Assembly: GCF_024166365.1 (NCBI RefSeq)
Contig: NC_064823.1
Location: 17,478,924-17,542,923 of the forward strand
Direction of reading: 5' to 3'
DNA length: 64,000 nucleotides
Source: Elephas maximus indicus
Lineage: Eukaryota > Chordata > Mammalia > Proboscidea > Elephantidae
The notes under the pieces are model-generated. The model was given only the letters and a program-made list of their open reading frames with translations, made no database searches and was not told the DNA's origin. The position numbers and the translations under genes were made by a program. Shown here piece after piece: positions 10,505 to 22,938 of this stretch (position 1 is the stretch's first letter; the number at the start of each line of letters is the position of its first letter).

Positions 10505-10675
10505 GTGCCACCACAAGTGAAATTCAGGGGTCATGGAAATGATCAGTATCTTGGTTTTGAAGTTGCTTACATGGATATACACATTCGTGAAAACTCATAA
10601 AACTATTCACTTAAGATCTGTACGTTTTGTTCCAGGTAAAGTATGTCTCAAAAAGTGCAGTGGAAACACAAAAAA
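10505..10675 (+). mobile_element. Old L1 3' terminus
   Basis: 'gttgcttacatggatataca' and 'aaaactcataaaactattca' match the 3' end of old L1s. Confidence 0.6.
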
Positions 10676-10682
10676 TTGGATG

Positions 10683-10765
10683 TCAGCAGATCTGCTCAAT
10701 CACTAACCATTTCTGTGCACCTGAGCAAGTCACGTAGCCTGTTTCCTCATCTGAAGAATATCTTT
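10683..10765 (+). repeat. MIR fragment
   Basis: 'ctgagcaagtcacgtagcct' and 'gtttcctcatctgaag' are the MIR core/3' phrases. Confidence 0.55.
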
Positions 10766-10782
10766 TAAATACAAAATATTTA

Positions 10783-11193
10783 GCTATGAATAAGGAAGAA
10801 CAAAGAAGAATTGATGCCTTTGAATTATGGTGTTGGTGAAGAATATTGAATACATCATAGACTACCAGAAGAGCAAATAAACCTGTCTTGGAAGAAGTAC
10901 AGCCAGAGTGCTCTTTGGAAGTGAGGATGGCAAGACTTTGTCTCACATACTTTGGACATGTTATCGGGAGGGACCAGTCCCTGGAGAAGGACGTCATGAT
11001 TTGTAAAGTAGGGGGTCAGTGAAAAAAGAGGAAGGCCCTCAATGAGATAGATTGACACAGTGGCTGCAACAACGGGCTTAAACATAGAAATGATTGTAAG
11101 GATAGTGCAGGACGGAGCAGTATTTTGTTCTTTCATACATGGGTTCCCTATGAGTCAGAACTGGCTCAACGGTACCTAACAACAACAACAAAC
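10783..11193 (+). mobile_element. RTE (BovB-like) LINE 3' end
   Basis: Contains 'gcctttgaattatggtgttg', 'ttggacatgttatcgggagg' and the terminal 'cctaacaacaacaacaaaca'. A 5'-truncated, frame-broken copy of the same family as 8253-9084. Confidence 0.9.
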
Positions 11194-11486
11194 ACGGGTT
11201 AAGCAATGTTTCAGTTCCCCACCAGCTTTAAGAGTCAAATATATATCTTTTTAAATTAGCAATGAATTTATGGAAATTATTAACCTGACTTAAACTCACA
11301 ATTTTATCTTAAAAAGCCTCAATTACATTGAGTAGTATATGAATATATTATTGTTATAAAAAGAAATTCAAATGATACAGATAAGGCAAAAGTTCTCCCT
11401 GGTCCCCCTCCTATGACCCTACAGGGGACCTGTCTTACCAGGTTTGGGTGTATCCTTCCAGGCTTTTTCTATTGCTGGGGAGGCAG
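11194..11486. other. Unique intergenic sequence
   Basis: AT-rich, no feature recognised apart from short TATATAT stretches. Confidence 0.5.
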
Positions 11487-11692
11487 TATAGTTCAGTGGC
11501 TAAACACCAGGGCTAACCAGCATAGGAAGCTTGGTGAAGTTTCCCAAACTCCACATGCATCAGTATCCCCATCGAAAAACAGGAACAATAATGGCAAGCA
11601 CTCATGAGGTAGTTGTGAGAGCTCTATGTTATACACATAAAACACTTAGAGCACAGCCTGACACCCAGAAAGTATCGGTTATTACTGGTGAA
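11487..11692 (+). repeat. MIR SINE
   Basis: 'gtatagttcagtggctaaac' (tRNA-like head) to 'gagcacagcctgacacccag' and 'agtatcggttatta' covers most of a MIR element. Confidence 0.75.
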
Positions 11693-12244
11693 CAATCCAC
11701 TACTTCACAATAAAATATCAACACTTACTTTTTCCTTTAAGATATCTACACTTGTTGTTTCCAGCTGAAGCAAATGAAAAGTTTCTCCTAACCCAAAGAA
11801 GTCACTCAAAGCACTGCACAAAATACAAAAGCATTAAGGAAAATAGATCTCTTATCTTGGAGTATTTAATCATTGATCTTGAGCAGAAAGGGTTCTTCGA
11901 TATCATCCAGTACACCTTGTAGATGAGGAAAATCAGGTCCCTCAAAGTTCTTTACTAACATTTCAAAAATATATATTTTTTTAATGTGGGAAGTATTAAA
12001 TGGGTGACAGGGGTGAAAAATAAAATAAAATTCAAGACAGCCACTCACAGCCTTGTCTCTACACATTGGTCCCATCACTGAATCACTAAGGAGTCCTCAT
12101 TCCTAGAGACCTGAGCACAGCAGGGGAGCGAACGTGTCAAAGTGCAGAGCCTGATGAATGTCTGAGCTTTGTATCTAGGGTTGGGCAGGGCTTTAGCGCA
12201 CTTGCACTATTATTCATTTAGCATTTATTCTGGAAAACATTTTC
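11693..12244. other. Unique intergenic sequence
   Basis: No gene or repeat recognised. A phrase at 11870-11945 ('catccagtacaccttgtag') is unclassified. Confidence 0.5.
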
Positions 12245-12257
12245 ATTTATTAGTGCA

Positions 12258-12425
12258 AAACCAAAAACCAAACCCAGTGCCGTTGAGTTGATTCCGACTC
12301 ATAGCGACCCTGTAGGACAGAGTAGAACTGCCCCGTAGAGTTTCCAAGGAGCGCCTGGTGGATTCAAACTGCTGACCTTTTGGGTAGCAGCGGTAGCACT
12401 TAACCTCTAAGCCACCAGGGTTTCC
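12258..12425 (-). mobile_element. AfroSINE-type SINE with perfect 13-bp target duplication
   Basis: Complete minus-strand element bounded by atttattagtgca at 12245-12257 and 12426-12438. Its body is close to the family consensus, so it is a young copy. Confidence 0.95.
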
Positions 12426-12791
12426 ATTTATTAGTGCAGAATCCTTTAATAAAGAGACTAAACTTTCAACTGACATGAGGGAGAATAAAATATCACTTTT
12501 TCTTCCACTCGGGCCCTATCAATTTTCCACCTTTACACACAGTGATAAGAGCCTGTGCCAAAGGTTATTCATTCTCTCTACGTGAAAGGGCTATAGCTGA
12601 CAGCCTCTTAGTCCAAAAATCAACAATCTTAGATAAAGAAAATGCAAGGACTCTCACTGCTGGTCTGGGCAGTTCCTGGATCTGCTCTGGGACAGACACT
12701 CCCTCTGCTGCACTGGCAGGTGGTCTGATTGCTATGATGACAACCCACCCCACAGAAAGCACCACCAAGTGGGTGCTGACTCATAACAACT

Positions 12792-13762
12792 CTATATGAG
12801 ACCACTATTATAAAAATTCATGAAAAGGTTTACACACAGAAAGAGACAATCCTTGATGGTTACAAGGGAGGGGAGAGGTGTGAAGGAAAAAACACTAACT
12901 GGACAATAGATAAGCAGTAACTTTGGTGAAGGGTAAGACAGTACACAATACTGGGGAAGTCAGCACAACTTGACCATGGCAAAGTCATGGAAGCTTCGTA
13001 GACACATCCAAATACCCTGAGGACTGAACTACTGAGCTGAGGACTAGGGACCATGGTGTTGGGGGACATCTAGCTCGATCAGCATAACATAGTTTATAAA
13101 GAAAATGTTCTACATTACTTCGGTGAGTAGCATCTGGGGTTTTAAAAGCTTGTGATTGGCCATCTAAGGTACTCCACTGGTCCCACCCCATCTGGAGCAA
13201 GGGAGAATGAAGAAAACCAAAGACACTAAGGGAAAGATCAGTCCAAAGGACTAATAGACCACAACTACCACAGCCTCCACCAGACTGAGCCCAGTATAAC
13301 TAGATGATGCCTGGCTACCAGTACTAACTGCTCTGACAGGAATCATAATAGAGGATCCCGGATAGAGATGGAGAAAAATGTAGAACAAAATTCTAACGCA
13401 CAAAAAAAGACCAAACTTACTGGTCTGACAGAGACTGGAGGAACCCTGAGAGTACAGTCCCTGGACGCCCTTTTAACTTAGTACTGAAGTCACTCCTGAG
13501 GTTCACCCTTCAGCTAAAGATTAGACAGGCCCATAAAACGAAACAAAACCAAATGGGCATTCCAGCCCAGGGGCAAGGATGAGAAGGCAGGAGGGGACAG
13601 GAAAGCTGGAAATGGGGAAACAAAAATCAAGAAGGGGAGTATTGACATGCCATGAGATTGGCAAACAATGCCACAAAACAATATGTGTATTAATTGCTTA
13701 ATGAGAAACTACTCTATAAACCTTCATCTGAAGCACAATAAGAGTATATAAACACCTTTAAA
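12792..13762 (+). mobile_element. L1 3'UTR, nearly full length
   Basis: Runs from 'aaattcatgaaaaggtttac' through 'tggtgagtagcatctggggt'-type phrases (13120-13142), 'acagagactggaggaaccct' and a GA-rich block to 'gaagcacaataagagtatat' and an A-rich tail. Same family as the copies at 2226, 22402, 28440 and 57410. No coding part remains. Confidence 0.88.
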
Positions 13763-13784
13763 AAAATCTCAACATATTACACTG

Positions 13785-14308
13785 CATAAATTTGCTGCAA
13801 AAGACATCTTTAAGAAGTTAAAGAGCAAAGATGTCATCTTGAGGACTAATGTGTGCCTGACCCAAGCCATGGTATTTTCAATCGCCTCATATGCACGCAA
13901 AAGCTGGTCCATGAATAAGGAAGACTGAACAAGACATGCTGCCTTTGAATTATGGTGTTGGTGAAGAATATTGTATATACCATGAATTGCCAGAAGAACG
14001 AACAAATCTGTCTTGGAAGAAGTATACCCAGAATCCCCCTTAGAATCGAGGATAGGGAGACTTTGTCTCATGTACTCTGGACATGTTATCAGGAGGGATC
14101 AGTCCCTTGGGAAGGACATCATGCTTGGTAAAGTAAAAGGGTCAGCAAAAAAAGAGGAAGACCCTAATGACAGGGATTGACACATTGGCTGTAACAATGG
14201 GTTCAACGATTGTGAGGATGGCACAGAACCAAGTAGTGTTTCATTCTGTTGTACATAGAGTGCACATGAGTTGGAAGCAGAGGGACAGCACCTAACAACA
14301 ACAACTGC
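13785..14308 (+). mobile_element. RTE (BovB-like) LINE 3' end
   Basis: Starts with 'tttgctgcaaaagacatctt' and ends 'cacctaacaacaacaactgc'. 5'-truncated, with frames broken. It lies just downstream of the L1 tail. Confidence 0.9.
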
Positions 14309-15300
14309 CTCAAATTTCCCTCACCCTCCTTTGAAATTGCCTGGTATCTTGTATTTGAAATTTATTCCCTTAGTTTTTTAACAAGTGCTGTCTTTAAATC
14401 TAAGTGTCCTTGGGACAGTTCGTTAATCCCATAAGTCATCAGTCATTCCTGCCATTACATGAGTTAGTTTTATCTGTTCCTTTCTTCCTACCACCTGGCT
14501 GAAATCAACAAATCCAGAGGATGGGAGTTGTTGGCATATGCTTTATTGAAGTTATTTAATTTTTGGACTCAGGAGAAGAACTTAAGAAGGAGGGAAGGGT
14601 GATTTGAAGCATGGGGCACATGTAGAAGGGCAGTAGAGAGGGTGGGCTGCTGGAGGACAGAAAGAGTGTCCTGCTCACCTGGGGCAAGAGGAGGAACACA
14701 GACAGTAAGTGTAAACTCAAAATAAACCTCATTGTTTCCCAACTTTGGGACCAGCCTACTTTAGGAAATACCACTCCAGATCTGGGTAACAACCTAGAGT
14801 TGTATAAACTCTGCTCATCTCTTAATACTGCAGTGGTTAATGAGGACGCAATTCTTCAGTGCATAAACTGAAATTAAAATAACCCAGTAACCATGCGAAA
14901 AAGCATAAGGTAAAAATTAAAACAGACATAGACAGACATACACCATCACATACATAATTATAATTTAAGTGAGGAATGGAATTCCAACGTTGTGAGTGAT
15001 GCATAGAAAGTAACCCCATCTATATTTTTCTCCCTCTTCACTGAGGCAAAGTGAAGGCTGTTGTAGTCTTCTGTATGATGATCTTGGGTGGGGAAGATCA
15101 TCCTACCACATTGGCCTGCTGTCCTGTGCTACATTTCATATAGCCATGGCCATAGCCATACACGGAGTGGAATAAGGAGAAGCCCCACACAGTTGTTGAA
15201 ATACCAAGGATGGGACTGCTGGCTAAGTGGGCTAAGCAAATATGCAGGCTGGCAGCTATGGAATGACTTCAAATATACTTTTGTTCCCCAGACCTACCTC
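14309..15300. other. Unique intergenic sequence
   Basis: No recognisable gene or repeat. Open stretches on either strand lack domain similarity and start context. Confidence 0.5.
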
Positions 15301-15304
15301 GATT

Positions 15305-15430
15305 GCAAAAATTACCTGAGGTGCCTGCTAAAACCAGATTCCCAGACCCTTCCTCAGAATTCTGATTCAATAGGTCTGGAAAGGGCCCTGAAAATTGTGA
15401 TTTTCACCAGCACTTCAGATAACTTTTGTA
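15305..15430 (+). mobile_element. MER5-type hAT transposon fragment
   Basis: 'attctgattcaataggtctg' and 'gaaaattgtgattttcacca' are the central phrases of MER5A. Its ends are lost. Confidence 0.7.
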
Positions 15431-15812
15431 ATTAGCAAGTTTTGTAAATACCAGGATAAAAAGTTGTCTTACCATTTCAGGAAGAAAACTAGAAAGAGGG
15501 AGAGGCCAACAGAGTTGTTTCTCCCCTGAGCTTGAGGATATGCACTGCTGTCCCTTTTGGAGGATAAGGTAGATTATTACTTTGGGCTCCCTCCATGGCC
15601 TGTCTTGAGCTGAGAATGTTCCATGATGTCAAATGGACACAGGAATCCAAGATAAATAGGGACTTAAGCTGCTATGTGTGGAGGCCTGTTAAAACCCACA
15701 AATTCACTAATCCTTTGGAAACATACACTGAAAATCTAGAGTAGCACAGCTCATTGTGATCAAACCACAGCCCACCACCACCACCCAAAATAAAAGGAGT
15801 ATATCTCAATAC
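15431..15812. other. Unique intergenic sequence
   Basis: Nothing recognised. Confidence 0.5.
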
Positions 15813-16006
15813 TATAGTCCTTAGAGAAGGACATTACACTTGGTAAAGTAGAGGGTCAGTGAAAAAGAGGAAGGCACAGTGGCTGCAACAATGGGCTTAA
15901 GCATAACAATTATGAGGATGGCTCAGGATTCAGCAGTGTTTTGCTCTCTTCTATACAGAGTCACTCTGAGTCGGGACTGACTCGAAGGCACGTAACAGCA
16001 ACTATA
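15813..16006 (+). mobile_element. RTE (BovB-like) LINE 3' end, short
   Basis: Starts near 'agagaaggacattacacttg' and ends 'ctcgaaggcacgtaacagca'. Strongly 5'-truncated. Confidence 0.85.
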
Positions 16007-17950
16007 GTGGTGCATCCAGAGTTACGAGATGTTAGGCTGAAGCTTGTAAAGGCAAAAAGTCTAAGAACTAGTTTGAAGTACAACCCTCAAACGGAACACA
16101 ACTTTTCACAAGAATTCTTCTGTCACAGAGCTGCATTCAGAGTTCCATCCAGCAGCCTCTCAAATACACGGCCTAGGCCTGGAAGAAAACACAGGAAAAT
16201 AAACACAGTAATTATATAGACTGTAAGTGTACAATAAGGAGAAGGCAATGACCTCTCCTTTATTGTAGAACACTTTAATAAGTTAAGCTTTTCTATATTG
16301 CATTTTAATATGGGTGTGATAAATAAGGAATTAATAATTTTTAATGTATTTCTTGCTAGTCACCCATCACTGTTCTGTCAAAAAGCAAATGAAAATACTC
16401 CTTGGCTTGACAATTGAGCCAGCTTACTAAAGCTTCTATTAATGAAGACATTATATTCCATCAACACATTTTTTGTCATAAATTACTTTTTCAGACATAG
16501 AAATAATATAAAGGGGTATTTTATACTGTATGAAAATGGAATTAAATGTTTATTAAAATAGCACAGGACCTTCTGGAAAACATAAAATATGCAACAGAAC
16601 ATCTCTGAGGCAGAGGGCAGGGAAAGATTAAAGTTGAGGAGGATTAGGAAACATGAGAGAGGAGTGGGCAGGACCCCCTGAGTGGAAATTCATTGTGTGC
16701 AAGTGGGGCAGGGCTTTTGCCGCCATTACCTCCAAGGCTGGGACTGGCTCTCTGGAAAGTACACTGTGGTTAGTCCCAGGCACCTTCTCCCCCAGGAGAA
16801 CAGGGCTTTCTGGCAGTAATATACAGTTGGAACAAACCCTTCTGGACCTCATGAGCCTTTGATGTTTGCATAGAGGTAGAAGGAAGAACAAGGACCTAAT
16901 GGTGGGACTGGGAGAACTGTCACAAAAAGGATACAAGGCTCCCAAAAGGGGAGTTTGGGGCCCAGAGGATGAGTGGATACTACGGATATCAGAAGGAGGG
17001 GCTAGAAACCAGCTTTGTGGAGGAGGGGAAAATCATGACAAAAAGAGGAAAATGGAAGAAAGAGGAAAAGACAGAGGCCACAAAGAGAAACCCTGAGGAC
17101 TCTGTGGTCTCGCAGATCCATAGCTGTTTAGACAGACAGATGCTGCTGCCTGAGGTTTCCTGATAAGACTGTTCTCACGCAGGCTCGGCTGAGCTCACGC
17201 TGCCGTGCTCTGCATGTCTTATGAGGATTTTCTTGTTTGACCACAGCTGACTAAAGAACCTTTGCTTCAAGAAGATTTGTTAATGGAGATATAACTATGC
17301 TTGAGCCCAGGCCAATAGGAAAAACTGAACTTATGCAATTCTCTCAGAGCTTAAAACAGGACATTTGGATTTTAAATTGCAGTCCAAGATAGCTTCTTTT
17401 CTTTTCCCAACTTGGCTTTCCAAAGGATGACATAGAACCCTAGATGACAACTTTTCAGATCAATATTTCCACTAAAAAAGAATGATCTAATTCCAATTTA
17501 GGAATCAATTAGAATTTCTCTTTTTATAGTTTGGTTTGAGGTTCTACATTCTCTTTTACGCTGAGAATGATCGAATGAAAATAGGAAAAAGAACAAAATA
17601 AATTTTAATTCTAGAATTTACCCTTACCAAAGAGCCAGTCAGGATTTCTCCAAACTCTCGTACAGTACACACCCTTCAGTTTTAAATAAGAGACTCTTGA
17701 CATCAAGGACTAAGGTGGTTTGACGACACCATGACATCTTAGCCCAAATACCATCCGTCCGGCGTGTATTTCCCTATAGCTGCCTTAGTGCTGTAAGCAG
17801 CAATTTGGGAAACAGAAAAAGCTTGGAAGAATTTTGGAGACTAGAATCTCTAGATAAGTGATTAATATTTGAAGACATAAGCAGAATCTGTGAAAAGTCC
17901 ATGAACTCAAGAATGTAGAACAACTTAAATATTGTTATAAATTATAAAAT
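16007..17950. other. Unique intergenic sequence
   Basis: About 1.9 kb without a repeat I can name. The GA-rich part at 16850-17100 produces overlapping open frames by composition only, with no domain or conserved start. Confidence 0.5.
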
Positions 17951-17954
17951 AACA

Positions 17955-18165
17955 GTTCTTGTGTATTGAGTGCTTATATTGGGCTAAGACTACTTTCTTC
18001 ATTTCAGCTGATTCTCATAACCTATGAGCTTGATATTATCACCCCATCTTACACTTGTGGAAACTAAGGCCTAGAGACATCAGATCAAGGCCCAAGGGCA
18101 CACAGTTAGCAAGTGGTACAGCCAGATTTGAACCCTTTCAACTCCAGAGCTCATTTGGTCAGCTA
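17955..18165 (-). repeat. MIR SINE, minus strand
   Basis: 'gattctcataacctatgagc', 'aaactaaggcctagagacat' and 'gcacacagttagcaagtgg' read as a reverse MIR. Confidence 0.8.
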
Positions 18166-18415
18166 CCAAGCCTTCCTACTCCCCATCAGAGTACTATACA
18201 AAATGCTCTGGTATCCTCTCCCCCAAGAAGTCTTCCTGGCCAGCATCTCCACCCCAGCCCCTCTAGTTTGAATTTTGTCCCTGTCCTTTGTTTTCTCATA
18301 GCTCTTTATCAGTCGTTCCCCAGTAGGGACTGCACGTTCCTTTAAGGCACAGGCCACGGCTTATTTATCTTTATAGCCCCAGCACCCGCCAGGGTGACTG
18401 GCAAAGAGTAAGAGC
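18166..18415 (+). repeat. L2 3' end
   Basis: 'aagaagtcttcctggccagc' and 'cttatttatctttatagccc' followed by 'cagcacccgccagggtgact' form the classic L2 3' end. Confidence 0.75.
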
Positions 18416-18449
18416 TGACAGGGTGTAAAAGACATCTACAGAAGAAGCC

Positions 18450-18624
18450 AAAAAAACCAAAAACCAAACCCAGTGCCGTCAAGTCGATTCCGACTCATAG
18501 CGACCTTATAGGACAGAGTAGAACTACCCCACAGAGTTTCCAAGGAGCGCCTGGTGGATTCGAACTGCCAACCCTTTGGTTAGCAGCTGTAGCATTTAAC
18601 CACTAAGTCACCAGGGTTTCCAAG
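18450..18624 (-). mobile_element. AfroSINE-type SINE with 10-bp target duplication
   Basis: Complete minus-strand element with agaagaagcc at 18440-18449 and 18625-18634. Close to consensus. Confidence 0.95.
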
Positions 18625-18639
18625 AGAAGAAGCCAGAAT

Positions 18640-19200
18640 TAAATAATTATTTGTCTCACGTAGAATCTAATATCACATATTTATACTTTCATTTTATATA
18701 ATTGGTATTACTGTAATTATTCTTTCTTAAAACATAATATTGATGGGTTAATGATATAGACAAGTTAATTCCATGCTCAAGTAATTCAACCAGAGCTTTT
18801 TGGCTGTGGTAAGCAGCTGGAACATTTAAGGCTTCAACTGTGACCAAACGAACAAAGGAAAGGGGTAACAGAAGCTTTGCATTCAATAAAACAGAACAAA
18901 ATGATACTTGTTGATTAAGGGTAAAAGCGAAAACGTAACCAACCATACTGAATGTTTTTGGGATCTCCCAGTTTTAGAGCTAATGTTCCCCTTCTTCTGC
19001 AGAAACGCATCATGTGCTTTCTCAGATCCCACTGTAAGGGAAGACTTTCTGTCACCGCCCCTCTCCCAGATTCCCAATTAAGCCAGGCTTTCTCTACCTG
19101 AAAATACTCTTAATTATTGGTTATAGAAACCTACTGGAAAAACAGGCATAACATACAGAAAATGTATGTTAGCAGAGACCCTGCCAGGAGCACAAAAAAG
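18640..19200. other. Unique intergenic sequence
   Basis: No recognisable feature. Confidence 0.5.
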
Positions 19201-19204
19201 TTAG

Positions 19205-19390
19205 GAGACAGCTTCTGGGCAGAAGAGTTTAGTGGTAGATCTTGGCCTTGTACCTACCAGCTATTGATCTAAAGCAAGTTACTTAACCTCTCTAGGTCTG
19301 AGTTTCCTCATATATAAAACAGCCTTTACTTCATAAGGTTGTTCAGAGAATTTGATAAGGTAGTATATGTAAGGCACTTCCCACATTACT
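19205..19390 (+). repeat. MIR SINE, split by an RTE piece
   Basis: 'gcaagttacttaacctctct' and 'tcataaggttgttcagagaa' are MIR core phrases. Its end 'gctcaataaatgtcagctat' reappears at 19507-19526 after the inserted RTE fragment. Confidence 0.85.
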
Positions 19391-19506
19391 TGGCATATAC
19401 GTTGTTGTTGTTGTTGTTGTCGAGTCAGCCCCCAACTCTTAGCGACCCCAGGCTCAGTAGAATGAACCACTCCTTCCCTGGTTCTGCACCATCCCCATGG
19501 TTGGTT
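19391..19506 (-). mobile_element. RTE 3' end, minus strand, inserted in MIR
   Basis: A (gtt)n tract followed by 'gtcgagtcagcccccaactc' and 'ctggttctgcaccatcccca' is the reverse complement of the RTE 3' terminus. Only about 115 bp long. Confidence 0.8.
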
Positions 19507-19536
19507 GCTCAATAAATGTCAGCTATTGCTGTCTAT

Positions 19537-19742
19537 GTGAGTCCTTGGGTGGTACAAATGGTTAACACTCTCGGCTCAACTACTAACCAAAAGGTTGGCA
19601 GTTCGAGTTTACCCAGAGGTGCCTCCGAAAAAAGGCCTGGTGATCTACATCCAAAAAATCAGCCATTAAAAACCCTACGAAGCACAGTTTTACTCTGACA
19701 CACAGGGGCTGCCATAAGAAGGAATCGGCTTGATGGCAACTG
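19537..19742 (+). mobile_element. Type-C tRNA-headed SINE
   Basis: Begins 'gagtccttgggtggtacaaa', then 'ttggcagttcgagtttaccc', 'aggcctggtgatctacatcc' and 'tctgacacacaggggctgcc'. The second SINE family of the window, full length. Confidence 0.88.
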
Positions 19743-19892
19743 GTATTGCTGTCTTTGGAGGCAGTGAGTGACAGAAGCAATGTCCCATACAACAGAACCG
19801 GCCTGTGGGCCAGTTTTGGCACAAGTGCCAGGGTTGAAGAATCTGACCCTCCACTGAGCCCTGCAATAACATTTTCAAGGAAGCTGATGTGG

Positions 19893-20100
19893 TACAGACT
19901 GTCTGGAAGCAAATGGTCAGCTTCTAGCCATGGGACCTTAGGAAAGTTGCTTAGCCTCATTGTGCCCCAGTTTCCTCATATATGAAATTATGATAATAGT
20001 ACTTGCTCCGTTCAATATCATGAGAATTAAATAAGCATATATGTTAAGCTGTTAAAACAAGTCCGGCACTTAACTGTATAAATCAGCTACTAATATTATT
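19893..20100 (+). repeat. MIR SINE
   Basis: 'gaccttaggaaagttgctta', 'ccagtttcctcatatatgaa' and 'aagtccggcacttaactg' follow MIR order. Confidence 0.75.
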
Positions 20101-20876
20101 CCAGACTACCTTCAGCCTTCACTTCGTACCTAACAGCTCTGTGTTGAAGTAGACAGAAGTGACGTTCTATGTGGTCACTGAGGGGAACTTAAAATATCTT
20201 CCTATACCTTTTTGTTAAATAACCTGAGACATATTCTGCACTGAATTTTTCTGTTGGAAGAAGCTGGAGTCCAATAAAACATAGAACAAATCTTCAAGCC
20301 CCTTTCTGCTTTTAAATTATTAATTATTAAACTGAAAAAAGGCCCTGGACAGTCACGAGACAATATGCAAGAATTCATAGTCTTCTTATAAAATTCAGGT
20401 TCTCCTGCCCCTAAGCATTTGACAGAGAGAGAGAGGTCTGGCACAGGAGAACTGTTTTGCCAAATAAAAATAGCCCGAAAATGCTTACAATTCTCATTTG
20501 AGTTTTCTTACTATAGAAAACCAGCAAAAATGGTTATGAGAACTTGAAATAACACTTCCATTACACGCAAAGGAAATGGTACAAGTGACACACTAAAGTG
20601 TTGCATAGTTTCTGAATTAAGTCAAATAAAGTAAGGAAGCATCCAAGATAAGGCTGAAACACACCCTTCCAACTGGTAATCTGCTATCCCCGATAGCAGA
20701 AAGGACTGTAACTGAAGCCAATCCTGGGCAAAGCAAGGTCCCTGCAAAGGACACCTTCTTTGTTTCCTCCTGCAAATGTTCACAGCAGGGCTACACCAAA
20801 CCATTTTTGCACTCTAGTGCTTTCCTAGTCACTAGATAGTTACCTCTTTCCCTATTTCTCATGGTCTCTCTGTCTC
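20101..20876. other. Unique intergenic sequence
   Basis: No repeat or gene recognised. Confidence 0.5.
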
Positions 20877-20880
20877 TCAT

Positions 20881-20886
20881 TCTCTT

Positions 20887-20919
<33 letters not shown>

Positions 20920-20938
20920 AGCACACATGCACACACAG
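20881..20938. repeat. (CT)n(CA)n compound microsatellite
   Basis: A CT run of about 26 bases changes into CA repeats with interruptions. Confidence 0.95.
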
Positions 20939-21817
20939 TCATAGCAATGGTTTGTAGTAGAGATGAGGAAATAAAAGACTGAGTAGTCTATTTTATACAG
21001 CAGGGTCCTGCTGTAAATACCTGGACACCCAACAACAACCAGCCCTCCCACCACCTCTCCCCAGCACTTCTCAGTTTCCAGACATGGGAGAAACAACCCA
21101 TTGGATAGGCCATGTTGAAGGCAGTCCACTCCACACCCTGCACCTTCCTGAATTCCTCAAAAGAGTATTTAACAGACTCGGAAGATTCCAAACTACTAAA
21201 ATTATTCTGGTACTATCTGGATGCATGACAGTTGCCTTTTAAGCAAGGCTAGGGAGAAGAATCCTTGAAGAATCCAAAATTCTAGCTCATCTAATAATGT
21301 ACCTTGTTCATCATCCAAATTTGCCACATGTCAGAAAGCCACTGCTTTGGCAGCTACTCAGTGGGCTATGTAAAATGAGTCAGAGTGCACAGGCCAGATC
21401 CAGACAACTGATGTCCAGGTCACATATCACCTATACAGGGGACAGCTCCAGACTCAGAAAGTAAAGCTTAGTGGGTAGTAAGACAGGCCAGAATGAGGAA
21501 GCCCAGGACCCCAAGTTGACAGAGCCCAGGATCAGAGCTGGTGATGGAGAAGAGCCCTGAGAGAGCCAGCTGGTATTGGGGAGTTCACAGGAGGCAATAA
21601 GAAGACCTGGGGCCCCAAACAACACACAGAGCCATGGAGGGAACGGTCAAGGGGCTGAGGCAAGAGGAACATGGCCAAAACCAATCATGGTGAAAAGAGT
21701 GAGCCACGTCAATCTTTTTAGGAATTAGTGGGAGTATGGATAAACAAACAAATATACATAAATACATACAATTATGTATGGGAGAAAAACTCCTGTTTAG
21801 AAATTTTAAGACTAGGT
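20939..21817. other. Unique intergenic sequence
   Basis: Nothing recognised. Confidence 0.5.
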
Positions 21818-21990
21818 ATCTAGTCTCAGTTTCATCCCTTTCAAGCTATGTGACCTTGGGTAAATTAACCTCTTTAAGCCTAGTCCAGCAGCTTTAAGAT
21901 GGGACAGCACCTGTCACACCTGTTACACAAGGCTGTAAGTATCTAATGAAGGGGCAGATGTGAAAGTAGTTTGTAAACCAGTTTGTGCTC
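21818..21990 (+). repeat. MIR SINE fragment
   Basis: 'agctatgtgaccttgggtaa' and 'attaacctctttaagcct' are MIR core. Confidence 0.7.
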
Positions 21991-22401
21991 TGGACCTGTG
22001 AAGTGGACATCTCTTTTCCCGTATTGACATACCTAAGAGATGCTCTATACCCACAAGATGAAAAGTGGCTCACAATGCTGGGACTTTCACCGGCGGGGTA
22101 GTGGGGAAGCACTGAGCTGGGAAAGTATTAGAATCTGTACAGCTTTTAAAAGCTCCCCTCTTCCAGATGCCAGTGTTCAACACAAACACACTCCAAAAGC
22201 TATTCCTCTAGTCTACCACCTAGGTTAATACTTGATTATTGTAGATTGAAACTGGAGGCTTATGGGCCAAAAGGCCCAGAAATGTGGCTTCTTTGGCCTC
22301 ACTTGGCCTAGATCTGGTACCCCACTTCACCCAAAATTACATACATCCTCAACAATTTTTTTTTTCCTACGATTTCTGATGTTTAAAAACCAATAGTAGT
22401 A

Positions 22402-22925
22402 AAGGACCACATGAACCAGAAACTCTCCGCCAGCCTGAGACAAGAAGAACTAGATGGTGCCCAGCTACCACAATGACCACTGCGACAGGAATCACAACAG
22501 AGAGTCCTGGACAGAGCAGGAGAAAAATGTAGAACAGAATTCAAATTCACAAAAAAAGCTCAGACTTACTGGTCTGACAGAGACTGGAGGAACCCCTGAA
22601 ACTATGCCCCCAAACTCTGTTAACCCAGAAATGAAACCATTCCTGAAGCCTACTTTTCAGACAAAGATAAGATAGAACTATAAAGCAAAAAATAACACAT
22701 GTGAGGAACATGCTCCTTAGTTTAATCCAATACATGAGGCCAAATGGGCAACTCCTGTCCAAAAGCAGGACAAGAAGGCAGGAAGGGACAGGAACTGGAC
22801 AAATAGATACAGGGAACCTTTGTGGGAATTGCAACCAATGTCACAAAACAAAATGTGTATAAATTTTTAAAGGAGATATTAACTTGAGCTGTAAACTTTC
22901 ACCTAAAGCACAATAAAATAATCGA
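22402..22925 (+). mobile_element. L1 3'UTR fragment
   Basis: 'acagagactggaggaacccc' and 'ggacaagaaggcaggaaggg', ending in 'acctaaagcacaataaaata'. Same L1 family as 12792-13762. Confidence 0.88.
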
Positions 22926-22938
22926 TAGGTTTCAATAT

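Noticed and set aside
10259-10600. Open frame of 113 codons
   Set aside because: It has no recognisable domain and no splice or promoter context, and its end runs into an old L1 tail. Length is compatible with chance.
16850-17163. Overlapping open frames with Lys/Glu-rich peptides
   Set aside because: Purine-rich composition gives open frames by chance. There is no domain, start context or splice pattern.
19537-19610. tRNA gene candidates at SINE heads
   Set aside because: A and B boxes are present, but each is followed by a SINE body and tail, and the acceptor stems do not pair as in a working tRNA.
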